DNA of 64,000 nt from DASPWW01 sp963756745. Lineage in GTDB: Bacteria > Actinomycetota > Thermoleophilia > Solirubrobacterales > 70-9. Made by a program: the position numbers and the translations under genes. This document shows, one piece after another, positions 31,150-40,553 of this stretch. The stretch lies in the NCBI GenBank assembly GCA_963756745.1, contig CAVWOU010000011.1, positions 62,001 to 126,000 of the forward strand. The letters are read 5' to 3'. Under the pieces are notes generated by a model. It was not told where the DNA came from. It saw nothing but the letters and a program-made list of their open reading frames with translations, and ran no database searches. The first letter of the stretch is position 1. Each line of letters opens with the position of its first letter.

Positions 31150-33027
31150 TCACCGCCGGCGCCGGCGCTGCCGCCCCGCCGTCTGGAGGAACTTCAGCGC
31201 CTGGACGTAGATCAGGTTCTTGTGCTTGTGGATGATGTCGGCGTCACGCATCGCCTCGAGGAACTCCTCGGGGCCCTCGAACTCGCTGACCCGGATCCGC
31301 ACGCTCCCCAGGCCCTGTGGGACGTGGCTGTCCGAGCCGGCTCCGGGGACGATCCGGTACTTGGCGGCGAACCGCTCCGCCTCCTCGTTGAACGCGGAGA
31401 ACGCGATCCTGGGGTTGAAGACCTCGAGGATGTCGATCTCGTCGACGACGTCGAGCAGGTGCTCGTAGTCGGGCACGGAGTGCAGCCTGTCGAACGGGTG
31501 CGGGACGTAGACGAGGCCCCCCTGGCGGCGGATCTCGGCGATCGTCTCGGCCATCGACATCCCGCGGGGGATCTTCTCCTCGATGAACAGCCCGATCACC
31601 TCCCCTTGCTCGGCCGTCTTCACCTCCTCCGCGACGATGACCTGTAACCCGTCCATGCCGTCGGCCAGCTCGCGAGCCTCGAGCGCTCCGGATACCTCGT
31701 TGTGGTCCGTGATCGCGATCGCCCCCAGCCCGCGTTCCCGCGCGGTCTCGAGCAGCACCGGGACCGGCGTGGCGCAGTCGGGCGAGTGGTCGGTGTGCAT
31801 GTGGAGGTCGCAGTGGATCGCCCGCCGCGGCGCAAGGCGCTGGCGAATCGCCGGTTTTCCGCGCGGATCGTGGCGGCGGGCGCTGATTCGCGCGTAGATT
31901 CCCTCGAGCTCGTCGGCCGTCGCGGACCAGCTCTCCACCGCGTCCCGCCCCGCAGCCCTGAGCTCGGCGCGAAGTCGGGGCTCCGCGACCAGGCGCGCGA
32001 GCTGGCCGGCGAGGGTGATCGCGTCCCCCCGCGGGAACAGCAGCGCGCGCTCGCCGTCGTAGCTGAGCTCCTCGTAGACCGGAAGGTGGGAGACGACGGG
32101 CACCGTCCCCGACGCGAGAGCCTGGCGGACGAGCCCCGGCGCGGTGCGAGGGCCGCCGGAGGCGAGGCAGAGGACGTCGGCGCTCGCGATCACCTCCTCC
32201 GGAGACGCATCGGCGGGGCGCACCAGGCGGACGCGCTCGCGGAGTCGAGCGCTGAGGCTCGTCATCGGGTCGGGGGGGCGCTCCGCCCACACCACCGCCT
32301 CCCACGCGGCGTCGGCCGGAAGCCGGCGCAGCGCTCTGAGGAAGAGCCGGAGCGCGCCGCGCTCCTCGCGCAGGCAGAAGGCGACCCGGACGGTGCCGTC
32401 ATCGCTCGCGCGCGCAGGAGGGTCCACGGCGTCCGCTCCCGGCGCGACGAGATCGTAGGTCCCCGGGAAGTAGCGCTCGACCAGCTCGGCCGTGGTCCGG
32501 GTGCTAGCCGTCCGGGCGTCGAGGCGGCCAAAGAAGATCTCCACGAGGGGGCGGGCGACCTGCGTCGAGAGGACGCGCTCGGTCGGCTCGTGGAAGCTGC
32601 CGACGTTGAGCGAACGGGAGTGGCGCAGCGCGGTGGAGGAGGTGCTGGGACCGAACGGGTCGTGCACGTGGACGACGTCGAGCGGGACGCTGCTCAGGAG
32701 CTGCTCGAGGGTGCCGCTCACGTCGAGCGGGACCGGCGCCGCTCGCGGGCGCGGACCTCGCGGCATCGGTATCCCCTGCCCGACCGCGAGCACCGGCGGC
32801 TCGCCCGCGTCGCCGGCCCCATCGAAAACCGAGGCGGGCTTGTCCCTTGCCGCCCGGATCGCGCGGCGGGAGCTCCTGATCGCGGTGCGGGAGTCGGACG
32901 GCGCGGCGATCAGCACGCGGTGACCGCGCTCGGACAGCTTCGCGGACACCCGCTCGATGAAGTCGTTGAGCTCGTGGAACGGGCCCCACGGATGCGGCGT
33001 CACGTGGGCGATCGAGAGGCGCTCCAC
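31150..33027 (-). CDS. Fusion of a GT4 glycosyltransferase and a PHP-domain phosphoesterase
   Basis: A 625-residue two-domain protein. Residues 1 to about 385 form a GT-B glycosyltransferase (HVTPHPWGPFHELNDFIERV at the N-terminus, DVVHVHDPFGPST, and LVRQALASGTVPVVSHLPVY with the family-4 glutamate region altered). From about 395 a PHP domain follows with its metal ligands: HCDLHMHTDHSPDC, AIAITDHNEVSG, VPHPFDRLHS and GAGSDSHVPQG. The C-terminal QRRRRR tail is basic. No signal peptide. The gene follows ino1 on the same strand, so a role in inositol-lipid or surface-glycan metabolism is an inference. Confidence 0.87.
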   Translation of the reverse strand: MERLSIAHVTPHPWGPFHELNDFIERVSAKLSERGHRVLIAAPSDSRTAIRSSRRAIRAARDKPASVFDGAGDAGEPPVLAVGQGIPMPRGPRPRAAPVPLDVSGTLEQLLSSVPLDVVHVHDPFGPSTSSTALRHSRSLNVGSFHEPTERVLSTQVARPLVEIFFGRLDARTASTRTTAELVERYFPGTYDLVAPGADAVDPPARASDDGTVRVAFCLREERGALRLFLRALRRLPADAAWEAVVWAERPPDPMTSLSARLRERVRLVRPADASPEEVIASADVLCLASGGPRTAPGLVRQALASGTVPVVSHLPVYEELSYDGERALLFPRGDAITLAGQLARLVAEPRLRAELRAAGRDAVESWSATADELEGIYARISARRHDPRGKPAIRQRLAPRRAIHCDLHMHTDHSPDCATPVPVLLETARERGLGAIAITDHNEVSGALEARELADGMDGLQVIVAEEVKTAEQGEVIGLFIEEKIPRGMSMAETIAEIRRQGGLVYVPHPFDRLHSVPDYEHLLDVVDEIDILEVFNPRIAFSAFNEEAERFAAKYRIVPGAGSDSHVPQGLGSVRIRVSEFEGPEEFLEAMRDADIIHKHKNLIYVQALKFLQTAGRQRRRRR

Positions 33028-33061
33028 GCGCGCAGCATAGGACCAGCCGACGGCGAGCGGC

Positions 33062-33077
33062 CCGCCTGGTCAGGCGG
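33062..33077 (-). terminator. Hairpin between ino1 and the GT4-PHP gene
   Basis: CCGCCT pairs with AGGCGG across GGTC. It lies 60 bases after the ino1 stop and 35 bases before the next start. There is no T run, so it is a weak terminator or attenuator candidate. Confidence 0.35.
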
Positions 33078-33137
33078 CCCGCTCTCACTCTCACTTTCGG
33101 CCGGAGCCGGCTGCGGCTACTGCGCGTGTGAACTACG

Positions 33138-34313
33138 TCACGCGTTGCGCGGAGAGTCCGCCGCGGGCTCAGCCGCCGGCACCTCGCTCGGCGTGCGCGC
33201 GTACTTGCGGATGAACTCATCGGTCATGTCGCGCGCGACGGGGTCCGGCCGCTGCGTGTGGGGCGACTTCATCAGGTAGCTCGACGGCCCGTCGAGCTCG
33301 CCGGCGAGGCCGTTGTTGAGGGCCAGCTTGAGGATCCGCACGGCGTCGATCACGATCCCCGCCGAGTTCGGCGAGTCCCAGACCTCGAGCTTGAGCTCGA
33401 CGTTCAGCGGGACGTCCCCGAACGAGCGCCCCTCGAGCCGGATGTGGGCCCACTTGCGGTCGCCGAGCCACTCGACGTAGTCCGAGGGACCAATGTAGAC
33501 GTTCCCGTCCTCGATCTCGTTCTCCATGATCGAAGTCACCGCGCGCGTCTTGGAGACCTTCTTAGACTCCAGCCGCTCGCGCTCGAGCATGTTGTAGAAG
33601 TCCATGTTCCCGCCGACGTTGAGCTGGCTCGTGCGCTCGATCCGGACGCCGCGATCCTCGAACAGCCGTGCGAGCTGGCGGTGCACGATCGTCGCTCCGA
33701 CCTGTGACTTGATGTCGTCACCGATGATCGGCAGCCCGGCCTTGTGGAAGCGCCTGTTCCAGTAGTCCTCCCGGGCAATGAACACCGGGAGGCAATTCAC
33801 GAACCCGACCCCCGCCTCGAGCGCCTGCTCCACGTACCACTTCGTCGCCTGCTCGGAGCCGACGGGCAGGTAACAGACCAGCACGTCGGTCTTGGTCTGC
33901 TGGAGGATCCCGACGATGTCGTCGGTCTCGCCCGGCGCCTTGTGGATCTTCTGCTTGAGGTACTTGCCGAGTCCGTCGTGGGTCATCCCGCGGTAGACCG
34001 GAACCCCGAGGTCGGGGACGTCCGAGAAGCGCAGGGTGTTGTTCTGGCCCGCGAAGATTCCCTCGGAGAGATCCTTGCCGACCTTGTCCTCGTCGATGTC
34101 GAACGCGGCCGTGAACTCGATGTCGCGCACGTGGTAACCGCCGAGGTCCACGTGCATGAGGCCGGGAACTCGCTCGGCAGGGTCAGCGTCCCTGTAGTAC
34201 TGGACGCCCTGGACGAACGAGCTGGCGCAATTGCCCACGCCGACGATCGCGACACGGACCTTCCCGTCGTCAGCACGCGCTCCGTCGCTGTTCGCTCCGT
34301 CGGTGGTGCTCAT
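33138..34313 (-). CDS. ino1: Myo-inositol-1-phosphate synthase
   Basis: Converts glucose 6-phosphate to inositol 1-phosphate, the first committed step to inositol lipids and related solutes. The 391-residue protein has the NAD-binding VAIVGVGNCASSFVQG, VCYLPVGSEQATKWYVEQAL, GDDIKSQVGATIVHRQL and QLNVGGNMDFYNM, all diagnostic for the bacterial/archaeal type. It lies in the same orientation as the phosphatidyltransferase and the PAP2 protein. Confidence 0.95.
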   Translation of the reverse strand: MSTTDGANSDGARADDGKVRVAIVGVGNCASSFVQGVQYYRDADPAERVPGLMHVDLGGYHVRDIEFTAAFDIDEDKVGKDLSEGIFAGQNNTLRFSDVPDLGVPVYRGMTHDGLGKYLKQKIHKAPGETDDIVGILQQTKTDVLVCYLPVGSEQATKWYVEQALEAGVGFVNCLPVFIAREDYWNRRFHKAGLPIIGDDIKSQVGATIVHRQLARLFEDRGVRIERTSQLNVGGNMDFYNMLERERLESKKVSKTRAVTSIMENEIEDGNVYIGPSDYVEWLGDRKWAHIRLEGRSFGDVPLNVELKLEVWDSPNSAGIVIDAVRILKLALNNGLAGELDGPSSYLMKSPHTQRPDPVARDMTDEFIRKYARTPSEVPAAEPAADSPRNA

Positions 34314-34381
34314 TCGAAAAGACTCCTCTCGCGTGGCTGTGAAATCACACCCCGGGGCAAGCCCGGTTACATCTCACCTCG

Positions 34382-35047
34382 TCAGGACCCTCCCGCACCG
34401 GCACCCTCGAGCGCCGACAGCTCGCGGCGAACGTGCCACACACGCTGCCCGACCGTGATCGCCGTGAGGACGGCCATTGCGTAGATCGCCGGGGCAAGCA
34501 GCTCGACGTCGAACACGCCTGCTCCCTTGGCGAAGACTAGACCGATCGAAAGTAGCACCACACGCACGGGCCGGGTTGCGAGCCCGACCTTGCACTCGAC
34601 CCCGAGCGCCTCGGCTCGCGCTCGCGTGTAGGAGACCATCAGCGAGCCGAGCACGACCAGCACGCAGGCCGCCGCGGCGAGCTCATCGCCGCGCTCGGCG
34701 AAGTACCACGCCACTGCGGTGAGCACGATCCCCTCCTCGATCCGGTCGAGGGTCGAGTCGAGGAAGGCGCCGAACAGCGTCCCCTTGCCGGACATCCGCG
34801 AGTAGCGGCCGTCGAGCGTGTCCATGACCGACCCGACGATGAACGCGACCCCGGCGAGGAAGAACAGGCGCTGGGTGACGAGCACCGCCGCGGCGACGTT
34901 GAGCACGAGGCCGGTCATCGAGATCGCGTTCGGCGTCAGCCGCGACTCGATCAACCGGTCCCTGGCGAGCGCCCCGAGGTCCTGGGCGTTTCGGACGCGC
35001 CGCGGCTCGCGGCGCCGGTCGCGGGTTGGAGGTGCCTCTACGGGCAT
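34382..35047 (-). CDS. pgsA: CDP-alcohol phosphatidyltransferase, probable phosphatidylinositol-phosphate synthase
   Basis: A 221-residue membrane enzyme with about six hydrophobic helices. The catalytic CDP-alcohol signature reads DTLDGRYSRMSGKGTLFG followed by AFLDSTLDR, fitting D-x2-D-G-x2-(A/S)-R-x8-G-x3-D-x3-D. Next to ino1, the likely acceptor is inositol 1-phosphate, giving phosphatidylinositol phosphate as in mycobacteria; glycerol 3-phosphate cannot be excluded. Ten bases separate it from the upstream PAP2 gene. Confidence 0.88.
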   Translation of the reverse strand: MPVEAPPTRDRRREPRRVRNAQDLGALARDRLIESRLTPNAISMTGLVLNVAAAVLVTQRLFFLAGVAFIVGSVMDTLDGRYSRMSGKGTLFGAFLDSTLDRIEEGIVLTAVAWYFAERGDELAAAACVLVVLGSLMVSYTRARAEALGVECKVGLATRPVRVVLLSIGLVFAKGAGVFDVELLAPAIYAMAVLTAITVGQRVWHVRRELSALEGAGAGGS

Positions 35048-35056
35048 CGCGGGCGG

Positions 35057-35848
35057 CTAGGCGGTCGCCTCGCCGCCCGCGGCGCGGCTGTCGACCGGCC
35101 GCCATTCCCATCCGGCGCGCCCGAACCTGGCCAGCAGGTGGCCGGCGACCAGGGCCGCGAGGCACGCCACGGCGGCGCCCGCCGCGGCGTCGAACCAGTA
35201 GTGGTTGGCCGTGACCACGATCACGAAGAAGACCAGCAGGGGGTACACGGACCAGAACAGGCGCGCGGCCCCGCTTCGCGCGAGCGCCATCCCCGGCACG
35301 GCGATCATGAGTGCGAATGCGATGTGCATGCTGGGGACCGCCGCGTAGGGATTGACGAGCAGGCTTACGGCCCCGGTGTCCTGATCGACGTTCGCGACGG
35401 CCGCGATCGTATCGGTGAATCCAGCCTCGGGGAAGAACCGGGGCGGGGCGGTCGGGAATGCGGCGTAGCCCACCAGGGCCAGCCCCATCGCGACGAGGAA
35501 CATGTTTCGCACGAAGTAGAAGTTCTGGTTCCTGAACAGGTAGAGCCAGATGAGAAACCCGGTCGTGACCAGGAACTGGGTGTTCAGGTACATGAAATTC
35601 GCGGTGTCGATCAGCCACTGGTGATCGAGCAGGCTCTGCTGGAAGCCGGGCTCGAAGAACGTGCCGAGCGAGCGCTCGAGGTCGATCACGCTCCGTCCGT
35701 TCGCCATCGCCTCGTCGAGCTTGCCGTCGGCGAGCCCGCGCACCAGCTGATAGCCCTGGTAGGCGAACAGGAAGAGGGCGAACTGCCACAGCAGATCGCC
35801 CCAACCCTTGGGAAGCAGGCGACCTATGGTCTGGATCGGGCGGCGCAC
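35057..35848 (-). CDS. PAP2 superfamily membrane protein, AUR1-like
   Basis: A 263-residue protein with six or so membrane helices. The phosphatase motif blocks are partly visible: PPRFFPEAGF, AVPSMHIAFAL (for PSGH) and ANHYWFDAAAGA (the His-x3-Asp block). The PSMH form is seen in AUR1/inositol-phosphorylceramide-synthase-like PAP2 proteins, which transfer phosphoinositol head groups. Beside ino1 and the PI-type synthase this suggests inositol-lipid head-group exchange or dephosphorylation. The GTG at 35848 is chosen because the frame upstream has no similarity. Confidence 0.82.
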   Translation of the reverse strand: MRRPIQTIGRLLPKGWGDLLWQFALFLFAYQGYQLVRGLADGKLDEAMANGRSVIDLERSLGTFFEPGFQQSLLDHQWLIDTANFMYLNTQFLVTTGFLIWLYLFRNQNFYFVRNMFLVAMGLALVGYAAFPTAPPRFFPEAGFTDTIAAVANVDQDTGAVSLLVNPYAAVPSMHIAFALMIAVPGMALARSGAARLFWSVYPLLVFFVIVVTANHYWFDAAAGAAVACLAALVAGHLLARFGRAGWEWRPVDSRAAGGEATA

Positions 35849-35934
35849 GGGGATGTCGCGGGATTGTAAAGCCGCCGTTCTCGGTGCTCCGTGGGGCGGG
35901 CTCCCGGGTCGGGGTGGGGTTAACCGCCCGCGCT

Positions 35935-36753
35935 TCAGACGGCGTCGATGAACGCGGCCACCCGCTCGACGATCTCGGGTCGCTCGACCCACGGCCAGTG
36001 CCCGGCGTCGGCGAGCTCGAGGAGCTCGGCGTTCGGCAGGCGATCCGCGTAGGCGCGCGCGAACTCCATGGGGAGGTAGGGATCGCGAGCTCCCCAGACG
36101 ACGAGCGCCGGGCACGCGAGCGAGCCGAGGTCCCTCCCAGCGGCCGCGAGGGCATCCTCGGGCGCCGAGCGGTACAGCGCGAGGATCGCACGCCGGGTGC
36201 CGCGATCGAACCGGCTCCAGACCATGTCGACGAACTCCGGCGGCATCGGGCCTCGATCGGCTCTCGCCTGACGCAGCAGCAGCGCAGTGGCCGTGCGGCT
36301 CGTCGTCGCGTTGAACGCCTCCCCGATCCAGCGCCGCCGCCACTGCCGCGCGATCCAGTGCCAGCGGTAGCCCGGAAGCAGTGGGACCGAGTTCAAGATC
36401 ACGAGCCGGCTCACTCGCCCGGGATCGCGCTGCGCCGGAATCAGCGCCAGGGCGCCCCAGTCGTGCACCACGAGCCGGTACGCGTCGATTTCGAGCGCGT
36501 TCATGAACCGCTCGAAGAACGAGGCGAGGCCGTCCATCGACCCGTCGAAGCGCCGCGGATCGGGCCGCTCCGACCGACCCCAGCCCGGCAGGTCGAGCGC
36601 GACGGCGGGCCCCTCGATGCGGCGCAGGAACGCCAGCCAGTCCTCGGAGTGGGTGGGATTGCCGTGCACGAAGACCGCGGGTGGCCCCTCACCGCCGATG
36701 CGGCGGTAGAACACCCGGACGCCGTCGACGTCGACCGTGGCTTCCTCGATCAA
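35935..36753 (-). CDS. Alpha/beta hydrolase, haloalkane dehalogenase/epoxide hydrolase-like
   Basis: A 272-residue alpha/beta-hydrolase. The oxyanion motif is VFVHGNPTHSEDW, the nucleophile is the aspartate in RLVVHDWGALAL, a second acid is in VVWGARDPYLP, and the base histidine is in ADAGHWPWVE. An aspartate nucleophile after HD places it with epoxide hydrolases and haloalkane dehalogenases rather than esterases. It lies 86 bases upstream of the PAP2 gene on the same strand. Confidence 0.88.
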   Translation of the reverse strand: MIEEATVDVDGVRVFYRRIGGEGPPAVFVHGNPTHSEDWLAFLRRIEGPAVALDLPGWGRSERPDPRRFDGSMDGLASFFERFMNALEIDAYRLVVHDWGALALIPAQRDPGRVSRLVILNSVPLLPGYRWHWIARQWRRRWIGEAFNATTSRTATALLLRQARADRGPMPPEFVDMVWSRFDRGTRRAILALYRSAPEDALAAAGRDLGSLACPALVVWGARDPYLPMEFARAYADRLPNAELLELADAGHWPWVERPEIVERVAAFIDAV

Positions 36754-36778
36754 GGCCGGCCACCATATCCTCGCTCGC

Positions 36779-37501
36779 GTGGCCAGCCAGCAATGGAACC
36801 GCCCCTCGAAGCGTCGGGTCCGTGCGATTCGCGATCGCCTGCGCGAGCTCTACGGCCGCCCGACTGCGCGGCCGCATCGCAGGCCAATCGAGGAGCTCGT
36901 GCGGACGATCCTGTCGCAGAACACCACCGACACCAACCGGGACGTTGCGTTCGCGCGCCTGCGGGAGCGCTTCCCGACCTGGGAGGCGGTCCGCGACGCG
37001 CCACTCGAGGAGGTCGAGGAGGCGATCCGGGCGGGCGGCCTGGCGCCGCAGAAGGCCCCGCGAATCCAGGAGGCCCTGCGGGAAATCACAAGCCGCGCGC
37101 CGCCCGGACGCGCGGCGGAGGACGTCGCGCGTCCCGATCTGGATCTGTGCTGGCTGGAGGACGCCCCGAGGGAGGAGGCGCTCGAGTTCCTCACCTCGCT
37201 CCCGGGCGTGGGCCGCAAGACAGCCGCGTGCGTGCTGATCTTCGCCTTCGGCCGCCCCGAGATCCCGGTCGACACGCATGTGTACCGCGTCGGCGGTCGC
37301 CTCGGCCTGTTCCCACCGAAAGCCTCGTTCGAGCGGGCGCACGACGAGATGCGTGCGGTCACCGACCCGGAGGACGCATACGAGCTCCACATCAATCTGA
37401 TCGAGCACGGTCGCCGGGTGTGCCGGCCGCAGCCGCGCTGCGAGGAATGCGCGCTGCGGCGGATGTGTCCATACTGGCGCGGCCTGCCCCGTCCCCCTTA
37501 G
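36779..37501 (+). CDS. Endonuclease III homologue (base excision repair glycosylase)
   Basis: A 240-residue HhH-GPD DNA glycosylase. LSQNTTDTNRD opens the domain, the hairpin with the catalytic lysine is LTSLPGVGRKTAACVL, and the aspartate follows in IPVDTHVYRVGGRLGL. The C-terminal iron-sulfur loop is VCRPQPRCEECALRRMC, with a C-x5-C-x2-C-x5-C spacing instead of the usual C-x6 first gap. The start is the GTG at 36779, avoiding overlap with the divergent hydrolase. TATCCT stands seven bases before it. Confidence 0.9.
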   Translation: MASQQWNRPSKRRVRAIRDRLRELYGRPTARPHRRPIEELVRTILSQNTTDTNRDVAFARLRERFPTWEAVRDAPLEEVEEAIRAGGLAPQKAPRIQEALREITSRAPPGRAAEDVARPDLDLCWLEDAPREEALEFLTSLPGVGRKTAACVLIFAFGRPEIPVDTHVYRVGGRLGLFPPKASFERAHDEMRAVTDPEDAYELHINLIEHGRRVCRPQPRCEECALRRMCPYWRGLPRPP

Positions 37502-37617
37502 GCGCGTTGACGGCCAGACTCAAGCCTGTCCTCAGGCGGCCGATATCCGATCGCGCCGGGCTCCGATCTGCCCGCAATCCCCGGCACGGGATGCAGCGGG
37601 TACGCTCCGCCAGGACG

Positions 37618-38644
37618 ATGGATCCGATAACCGGACGCCCCACACGAGCGGCTCGTGCCTTCCTTCCGGCGATGGGGGTCGTTCTCGGCGCGCTGCTAAT
37701 CGTCTCGGCACCGACGGCCGAGGCTGGGGGCAATCCCTGGATCGTCGGTGAACCCCTGAACATCGCTCATCAGGGTGGCGAGGACGAGTTCCCGTCCAAC
37801 ACGCTGTTTGCGTTCGATCGCGCGCTTCGAGCCGGGGCGGACATGCTCGAGCTCGACATCGGGGTGACGAAGGACGGAAAGGTCGTGGTGATGCACGACA
37901 CCAGCGTGGATCGGACCACCAACGGCCACGGGTTGATCGCATCGAAGACGCTGACAGCAAATCAAGCGCCTGGACGCCGCGTACTGGTTCTCAAAGCAAG
38001 GGCCTGATCACTACGAGCACGGACTCCCGCGTCACGCATATCGGTTTCGCGGCATCGCCACCGGGGAGAAGCGGCCGCCGAAGGGTTTCAAGGCAGGCGA
38101 CTTCAAGGTGCCGACGCTGCGGAAGGTGCTCCGAACGTTTCCGGACACGCCGATCAACATCGAGATCAAGGGCCGCACCGAGGCCGAGGAGACGGAGGAG
38201 TACCTGGAGAACGCCGAGGTCCTGGCAGCTCTTTTGAGTAAGTTCAAGCGGCCTGACCTGATTGTCGCTTCCTTTCGGCAGCAAGCGGTGGAGCTGTTCC
38301 ACGAGCTTCTGCCTCGAATCGGCGTATCGCCCGGAATCGATGGGTTTGCCAACTGGTTCCTGACCGGCGGATCACCGGGTGCAGGAGTCGTGGCCTTCCA
38401 GGTCCCGATCACGTTCGAGTTCGGCGGGCAGCTGCTCCAGATCACGACGAAGGACAGCGTGGCCCAGGCGCATGACGACGGGTACGCGTGGCACAACTGG
38501 TTCGGCGGCGCCGACCGTGACGACCCACCCACCTGGGCGACGCTGATCGAGTACTGCGTCGACGGCATCATGACCTCACGGCCGAAGAAGCTCGAGAAGG
38601 TGCTCGGCTCACACCCGGCGCCGACGGCCTGTCCGAGCGATTAG
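37618..38644 (+). pseudogene. Secreted glycerophosphodiester phosphodiesterase, frameshifted
   Basis: Hydrolyses glycerophosphodiesters to glycerol 3-phosphate and an alcohol outside the membrane. The N-terminus carries a signal peptide (PAMGVVLGALLIVSAPTAEA). Then come NIAHQGGEDEFPSNTLFAF and DMLELDIGVTKDGKVVVMHD with VDRTTNGHG, the GDPD catalytic motifs. Near 37962 the frame changes from 1 to 2, and the sequence continues QQIKRLDAAYWFSKQG, then PINIEIKGRT and the C-terminal half. A one-base error would restore a 340-residue protein. An ATG at 37591 is an alternative start. It is followed directly by phoD. Confidence 0.85.
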
Positions 38645-38652
38645 CAGCTCAG

Positions 38653-40378
38653 GTGCGCAAGACTCGCCAGCCCCACCCGGCATATGCCCGGCTCGAGGGC
38701 ACCCGAGCGTTGCGACGTGTAGACTCGCGGCCCTTGCAGGGTGGGAGGGTCGCTCTATTTCTCGTCGTAAGTGCCGTCGCGGCGCTCGCGATTCCGAGCG
38801 CGGCGAGCGCCGCCAAGTTCACCTTCGGGGTGACCGCGGGCGAGATCACCTCGAAGTCCGCGCGCATCTGGGGTCACGCAACCAGTAAGGGGAAAGTCAA
38901 GGCGGAGGTTGCGAAGGACAAGCGCTTCCGCAAGCTCGAGGACAAGGCGAAGGTCAAGGCGAAGAAGTCCAAGGACTTCACGGTCCAGAAGACGATGCGG
39001 GGCCTGAAGCCGGGTAGGACGCACTACTACCGCTTCTGCAAGGGCAAGAAGCTGCAGCGAGAAGGGGACGTTCGAGACCGCGCCGAAGCCGAAGAGCTCG
39101 AAGACGATCAGGTTCGCGTACTCGGGGGACACCGATGCGAACCCAACCGCAGGCGAGACGGAGCCGTTCTGGGGTCACATGCTTGCCTTCAGGTCGATGC
39201 TGGCCGAGGACAACGACTTCAACATCCACATGGGCGACACGATGTACTCCGACTCCGAGGTGCCGGAGCCAGGGCCGGTGGCGCTCAGCCGGGCGCAGAA
39301 GTGGGCGAAGTACAAGCTCAACCTCGGCGAGCCGAACCTCACCAACTTGCGCAGGTCGGCCGGTTTCTACAGCCACTGGGACGACCACGAGTTCATCAAC
39401 GACTTCTCGCCCAACGAGACGAGCTTCACGCCGTCCGGCTTCGCCGAGCCGATCACGGTCGACCCGGAGGAGGTCTACAAGGCCGGCCAGCAGGCGTTCC
39501 GCGACTACGCGCCGGTCACGTACTCGAACAAGTCCGGCATCTATCGCACGTTCCGATGGGGAAAGAACCTCGAGCTGTTCTTCCTCGACGAGCGCTCGTT
39601 CCGCAGCGCCAAGGCCTCGGCCGGCGGGACCTGCGACAACCCGGCGACGGGCTCGCCCGACCTTGCCCCAACGGCGCCCCCGAGCCAGCGAACGTTCTTT
39701 TCGGCACTCGCCCCGTCGCTCGCCGAGCCCGTCTCCCAGGCGTGCAAGGACGCGATCACCGACCCGAACCGGACGATGCTCGGCAAGCGCCAGTACGAGC
39801 AGTTCGTCAACGACGTGGACGACTCGAAGGCGCGTTGGAAGCTTGTCATCAACGAGATGCCGATCCAGCAGATGTACACGGGGGTGCCGTTCGACAACTG
39901 GGAGGGCTACGCCTTTGAGCGCGTCAAGCTGCTCGAGGAGCTTCAGTCCCGGGGCGTCGATCGCCTCGCCTTCCTGACCACGGACGTCCACGCGGCATTT
40001 GAGAACGTGATCCGCCTCCGGACGTGGCCGGACGACGTGGCACCGAGCAACGCCCCGGCGCAGCCGCAGAACACGCCGTACCACGACCACGTGATCGGAC
40101 CGGTGGCGACGAAGACGTTCTGGGAGGAGATCGACGATTCGGAAGGAGTCCCCGAGGGCTCCGGACCACTTATCTCGGAGCTCTTCTTCAAGCCGCCCCC
40201 GACGCAGAATCCGTCAGGCGGCGGGCTCGGAATGTCGTGCGACCAGGGCGGCGTGAACAGCTATGCCGAGGTCACGGTCACCAAACAGTCGGTGACGATC
40301 GAGTACAAGGATGAGAACGGCGGCCCGGTGCTCGATACGAGCGGCAACCAGTGCGGGCCGTACGTGATCGCCGGTTAG
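38653..40378 (+). pseudogene. Secreted PhoD-like alkaline phosphatase/phosphodiesterase, frameshifted
   Basis: A member of the PhoD family, calcium/iron-dependent phosphodiesterases exported from the cell. Part one (frame 1) has a signal peptide core (VALFLVVSAVAALAIPSAASA) and a fibronectin-like N-terminal domain. After a one-base shift near 39060, frame 2 gives RFAYSGDTDAN, NIHMGDTMYSDSEV, FYSHWDDHEFINDF, LFFLDERSFR and FLTTDVHAAF, the metal and substrate residues. The C-terminus is GNQCGPYVIAG. Its proximity to the GDPD gene suggests a phosphate-scavenging pair. Confidence 0.87.
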
Positions 40379-40450
40379 TGGATGCGCGCCCGGACCACGG
40401 CGGCAAGGTGGTCAAGCTGCAGCTCAAGAAGTAGCTTCATGTCACACGAT

Positions 40451-40523
40451 CGGCCGGCTGGCGGCTGACGCCGGCCGGCATATACCCCCCGGCGGGCCGG
40501 GGCACGCGACACCCCGGCCCGCC
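40451..40523 (+). terminator. Two tandem GC hairpins after phoD
   Basis: CGGCCGGC (40451-40458) pairs with GCCGGCCG (40470-40477). GGCGGGCCGGGG (40491-40502) pairs perfectly with CCCCGGCCCGCC (40512-40523) across nine bases. There is no T run, as in many actinobacterial terminators. They separate phoD from the cytochrome gene. Confidence 0.6.
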
Positions 40524-40553
40524 AACTATCCCGACGGGTAGGATCACGGCGGT

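Noticed and set aside
31702..33279. 525-codon plus-strand frame opposite the GT4-PHP gene
   Set aside because: Arginine-rich antisense reading with no domain; the minus-strand gene has clear GT and PHP motifs.
35884..37617. Long plus-strand frame leading into the GDPD gene
   Set aside because: It is antisense to the hydrolase and out of frame with the nth-like gene; only the end from about 37618 encodes GDPD.
40378..40434. An 18-codon frame (VDARPDHGGKVVKLQLKK) after phoD
   Set aside because: Too short to support as a gene; it could be a shifted phoD tail, but nothing confirms it.
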